Assembly (NCBI GenBank): GCA_963621965.1
Contig: CAVFGN010000031.1
Location: 1-22,721 of the forward strand
Reading direction: 5' to 3'
DNA from: JAEELC01 sp963621965
GTDB taxonomy: Bacteria > Bacillota_I > Bacilli_A > Acholeplasmatales > Anaeroplasmataceae
Length of the DNA: 22,721 nucleotides
A program made the translations under genes and the position numbers. The notes under the pieces are model-generated. The model made no database searches. It was not told where the DNA came from and saw nothing but the letters and a program-made list of their open reading frames with translations. Positions 20,471 to 22,721 of the stretch are shown one piece after another; positions within the stretch are counted from its first letter, which is position 1, and each line of letters starts with the position of its first letter.

Positions 20471-21712
20471 TTATTCTCCTTCGTTACTTACATTAAAATC
20501 TTCAATTTGATTAAGTGGTGTCTTTATTCCATTACGTAATAAAAAGCAGTTATCACAACTGCCTTTAAATCTAATATAACGCTTAACTATAACATCAGCG
20601 TATTTTTCATCTAATTCCATAAGCATTGCTTTACGCTCGGCTTGTTCTGATGCAATAAGTGTTGAACCAGAGCCACCAAAAAGGTCAAGCACACGCTCAC
20701 CTTTCTTGCTTGAATTCTTGATAGCTCTTCCGACTAATTCAAGAGGTTTCATTGTTGGATGCAAGTCTGCAACACGTGGCTTATCATACTCCCACACTGT
20801 GTCTTGCGTTCTATCATCAACAAAATAATGAGCTGCTCCTTCTTTCCAACCATAAAGTATAGGTTCATGTCTCCAGTGATAATCTTGTCTACCTAGTACT
20901 AATGAATTTTTAACCCACACTAAACATTCAGCTAATTTAAATCCTGCATTTTTAAATTCAGTTCTAAAATTTATACCTTCCGTATCAGCGTGGCATACAT
21001 AGATTGAGCCTCCATCTTTGACATGTTTGGCCATATTTGAATACGCTTTAAATAAAAACTCTTTGAATTCTTCGTCAGATTGTTTATCGTTTTGAATTTT
21101 CATTGTTTCTCCGTTTTCATCAACATGGCCACCTTCATAATCAACATTATATGGTGGATCAGTAAATATCATATCAGCAACATCATCACCGCATAGCTTA
21201 TCGACATCTTCTTCGTTTGTTGAATCACCACACATTAATTTATGGTCTCCAAGTAAATATATGTCACCTTTTTGAGAATATGGAGTTATTACATTTACAT
21301 CTTCTTCAATGAAATCATTATCACTTACTTCAGGTTCAATTTGGCTTTCAAGTTCACTGAAGTCATAATTCGATAGATCCATTTCAATGTTTTTTAGTTC
21401 TTCGTCAAGCTTTGAGAAGTCCCATTCAGCGTATTCAGCAGTCTTGTTATCAACAAGCCTAAAAGCCTTGATTTGGTCTTCAGTTAAATCATCAGCTATG
21501 ATGCATGGAACAACCTCAATGCCTAACTTCTCGGCTGCTTTCTTTCTTGTATGTCCACAAACTATTACATTGTTCTTATCAACAATAATTGGATTCTTAA
21601 ATCCAAATTCTTTTATACTTTCAGCAACCTTATCAACTGCAGCATCATTATTTCTTGGATTATTTTCATAATCTTTAAGGTCACTAGTCTTTAATTCTAT
21701 TATTTTAACCAT
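20471..21712 (-). CDS. ParB-like N-terminal domain fused to beta-class DNA methyltransferase
   Basis: The protein has 413 residues. Residues 1-85 have the ParB/Srx nuclease-like fold signature (LKDYENNPRNND, GFKNPIIVDKNNVIVCGHTR). From about 165, KLMCGDST, FTDPPYNVDY (catalytic motif IV) near 186-195 and, near 340, RVLDLFGGSGSTLIA (SAM-binding motif I) show the IV-then-I order of beta-class N6-adenine/N4-cytosine methyltransferases. A SCDNC pair lies near the end. Such fusions are common in phages and modify phage DNA, often against host restriction; no matching restriction gene is in view. The specificity cannot be read from sequence. A SAM synthetase gene follows immediately. Confidence 0.9.
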   Translation of the reverse strand: MVKIIELKTSDLKDYENNPRNNDAAVDKVAESIKEFGFKNPIIVDKNNVIVCGHTRKKAAEKLGIEVVPCIIADDLTEDQIKAFRLVDNKTAEYAEWDFSKLDEELKNIEMDLSNYDFSELESQIEPEVSDNDFIEEDVNVITPYSQKGDIYLLGDHKLMCGDSTNEEDVDKLCGDDVADMIFTDPPYNVDYEGGHVDENGETMKIQNDKQSDEEFKEFLFKAYSNMAKHVKDGGSIYVCHADTEGINFRTEFKNAGFKLAECLVWVKNSLVLGRQDYHWRHEPILYGWKEGAAHYFVDDRTQDTVWEYDKPRVADLHPTMKPLELVGRAIKNSSKKGERVLDLFGGSGSTLIASEQAERKAMLMELDEKYADVIVKRYIRFKGSCDNCFLLRNGIKTPLNQIEDFNVSNEGE

Positions 21713-21737
21713 TTAATTTCCTTTCTTTGCATTAAAA

Positions 21738-21757
21738 AAAGAGCCTTTAAGCTCTTT
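21738..21757 (-). terminator. Terminator between the 47-aa gene and the methyltransferase gene
   Basis: A perfect 7-bp stem AAAGAGC/GCTCTTT with a 6-base loop is followed by seven T on the minus strand. The methyltransferase ATG lies only 25 bases beyond it, so that gene must be reached by readthrough or from a promoter overlapping the hairpin. Confidence 0.85.
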
Positions 21758-21764
21758 GATTTAT

Positions 21765-21908
21765 TTATTCTTCATTCATCTTAAGTGATATTTCCAAATA
21801 CTTCTTTTTTTCTTCTTCATTCAAATCATCAAATTCAGGAAATTCTCCACCGAAAGCTTCTTTCAATTCTTCTAGAACTTTTAAGTTATCTTCATTCATT
21901 CGAATCAT
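21765..21908 (-). CDS. Small acidic phage protein, 47 aa
   Basis: The peptide is MIRMNEDNLKVLEELKEAFG, an acidic middle (GEFPEFDDLNEEEKKK) and a helical end (YLEISLKMNEE). The ATG at 21906-21908 follows AAGGAAGG; it overlaps the end of the minor head gene by 17 bases, so translation is probably coupled. An ATG three codons later is too far from the Shine-Dalgarno. It might be a small head accessory or scaffold helper; no family recognised. Confidence 0.65.
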   Translation of the reverse strand: MIRMNEDNLKVLEELKEAFGGEFPEFDDLNEEEKKKYLEISLKMNEE

Positions 21909-22721
21909 CTTCCTTCCTTAAAATTTTGAATTTAATATTACACTCTTTACAAAAGTTTTCAAATAACTTTAATTTTTCATATCCTTTACTTGTATTATAC
22001 GAATTATTTTCATTCATTTCAACTAATTTATTAATTAATCCTTTTTCCTTGTAGTCTATATCTAAATAATAAATTGATCCTTTGTTTCCTACAATTAAAC
22101 ATTTATGAGAATTTTTAAATCTATTTGCAGCTATGTCAGCTATACTAGGTAAATTATCTCCTCTATGATTATGAATAGTCAGAATATTGGCTTCTTGATG
22201 TTCACTAACATAATTCATCATTTTATCAGTTCTATTTACTTGTTGAGGTTTGCCATCACCACTATAAAAACAATGAGATAAATTATTTAAATCTACCATA
22301 TAAAAACCTTCTTTTTCTCTAGAGGCTTTATTATTAAATATTCTTTTTATACCTTTATAAACCTGTTTAGTTTGCCGATTACTAAAATTTAATTGCTTAA
22401 GCTTGTCTTGATATTCTTTGGACCTATAATCTACACTAACTTCGACATAACTTGGAATCTCATCAAATTCATTTTCTTTTCTTGTATTACTATTATTTTG
22501 AATATTTGATTTAATTATCTCTTTGTCATCTGCTGTTTTTTCAATACTAACATTGGTTTTTTGTAGTCTTTTATTGATGCTTTTCATTGCACCACGTTCA
22601 ACAATACCTATAGATGTTCTCCAATCATTCCTTACTCTATTGTGTTTCTTGCAAAACGCATCATATTTATAAATGATAAAATAATTATGCAGGAAAATTA
22701 TAGTATTAAAATGTAGTTTTT
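21892..22721 (-). CDS. Minor head protein C-terminal part with JAB/MPN-like domain (cut by window edge)
   Basis: The frame is open to the right edge, so only the last 276 codons are seen; the internal ATG at 22585-22587 is not the start. The first visible part (YDAFCKKHNRVRNDWRTSIG) resembles the end of a SPP1 gp7/minor-head-like domain. From about 22400 a C-terminal domain carries LTIHNHRGDNLPSIADIAAN, i.e. H-N-H-x5-P-S-x2-D, the JAMM/MPN arrangement seen in prokaryotic JAB-like domains fused to phage head proteins. It could be a metalloprotease/isopeptidase-like or inactive domain. The position, upstream of scaffold and capsid genes, fits a head gene following portal. Confidence 0.6.
   Translation of the reverse strand, partial: KLHFNTIIFLHNYFIIYKYDAFCKKHNRVRNDWRTSIGIVERGAMKSINKRLQKTNVSIEKTADDKEIIKSNIQNNSNTRKENEFDEIPSYVEVSVDYRSKEYQDKLKQLNFSNRQTKQVYKGIKRIFNNKASREKEGFYMVDLNNLSHCFYSGDGKPQQVNRTDKMMNYVSEHQEANILTIHNHRGDNLPSIADIAANRFKNSHKCLIVGNKGSIYYLDIDYKEKGLINKLVEMNENNSYNTSKGYEKLKLFENFCKECNIKFKILRKEDDSNE

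Overview
The window is AT-rich and follows the standard bacterial code: TGG encodes Trp, and TAA, TAG and TGA all act as stops. Shine-Dalgarno sequences are strong (AGGAGG type), and the protein families are those of low-GC Gram-positive bacteria. This fits a prophage plus flanking chromosome, or an integrated-element hotspot, in a Bacillota host, probably a gut member of Bacilli/Erysipelotrichia or Clostridia. I cannot name the species. Almost every gene is on the minus strand, so the region reads from high to low coordinates.

Right part (about 22.7 to 11.8 kb), the head and tail block. The first gene runs off the right edge and looks like a minor head protein with a C-terminal HxH...PSxxD (MPN/JAB-like) domain. 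It is followed by a small acidic protein, a ParB-like/beta-class DNA methyltransferase, a miniature S-adenosylmethionine synthetase, several very small proteins (two with one membrane span), a GP20-type scaffold protein, the major capsid protein, three head-tail connection proteins, a tail protein, a 155-aa protein where a tape measure would be expected, a 767-aa tail hub/baseplate-like protein and a BppU-like protein whose reading frame is cut by an in-frame TAA. Terminase and portal should lie to the right of the window. No integrase, replication gene or recognisable endolysin is present.

Middle (about 11.8 to 7.3 kb). Two fibre-like proteins share an N-terminal module, and one carries five identical 45-bp repeats. 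Next come a coiled-coil protein, a secreted Ser/Thr/Glu-rich single-pass protein and two multi-pass membrane proteins of unknown role. At 6.9-7.2 kb there is the only convincing plus-strand unit: an extended -10 promoter inside an inverted repeat, an 11-codon leader, a palindromic Shine-Dalgarno, a 25-aa hydrophobic peptide and a strong terminator.

Left phage end (6.9 to 4.2 kb). A sigma-like/ArpU-like regulator is followed by a cassette of small proteins of a kind seen in gut Firmicute phages, including a Gly-rich protein with a Cys-Cys-Cys motif, and a beta-rich C1q/TNF-like protein. The phage block ends at a terminator at 4226-4245.

Left flank (4.1 kb to the left edge). This is a repetitive accessory region. 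An AlbA_2/Schlafen-type regulator and an AAA_14/DUF4143 ATPase each end at the same 14-base motif, TAAAGTTCGWCTCC. In both cases the motif is followed, in frame with the upstream gene, by homologous tail codons and a terminator with covarying stem. A third tail copy lies at the phage border. About 339 bp of this layout is directly repeated, so a second AlbA_2 paralog starts at the left edge. A broken DUF1016 (YhcG-like) nuclease fragment lies between the two genes. The strongest leads for something undescribed are the shared post-stop tail module, the plus-strand micropeptide unit, the tiny tape-measure candidate and the mini SAM synthetase beside the methyltransferase.
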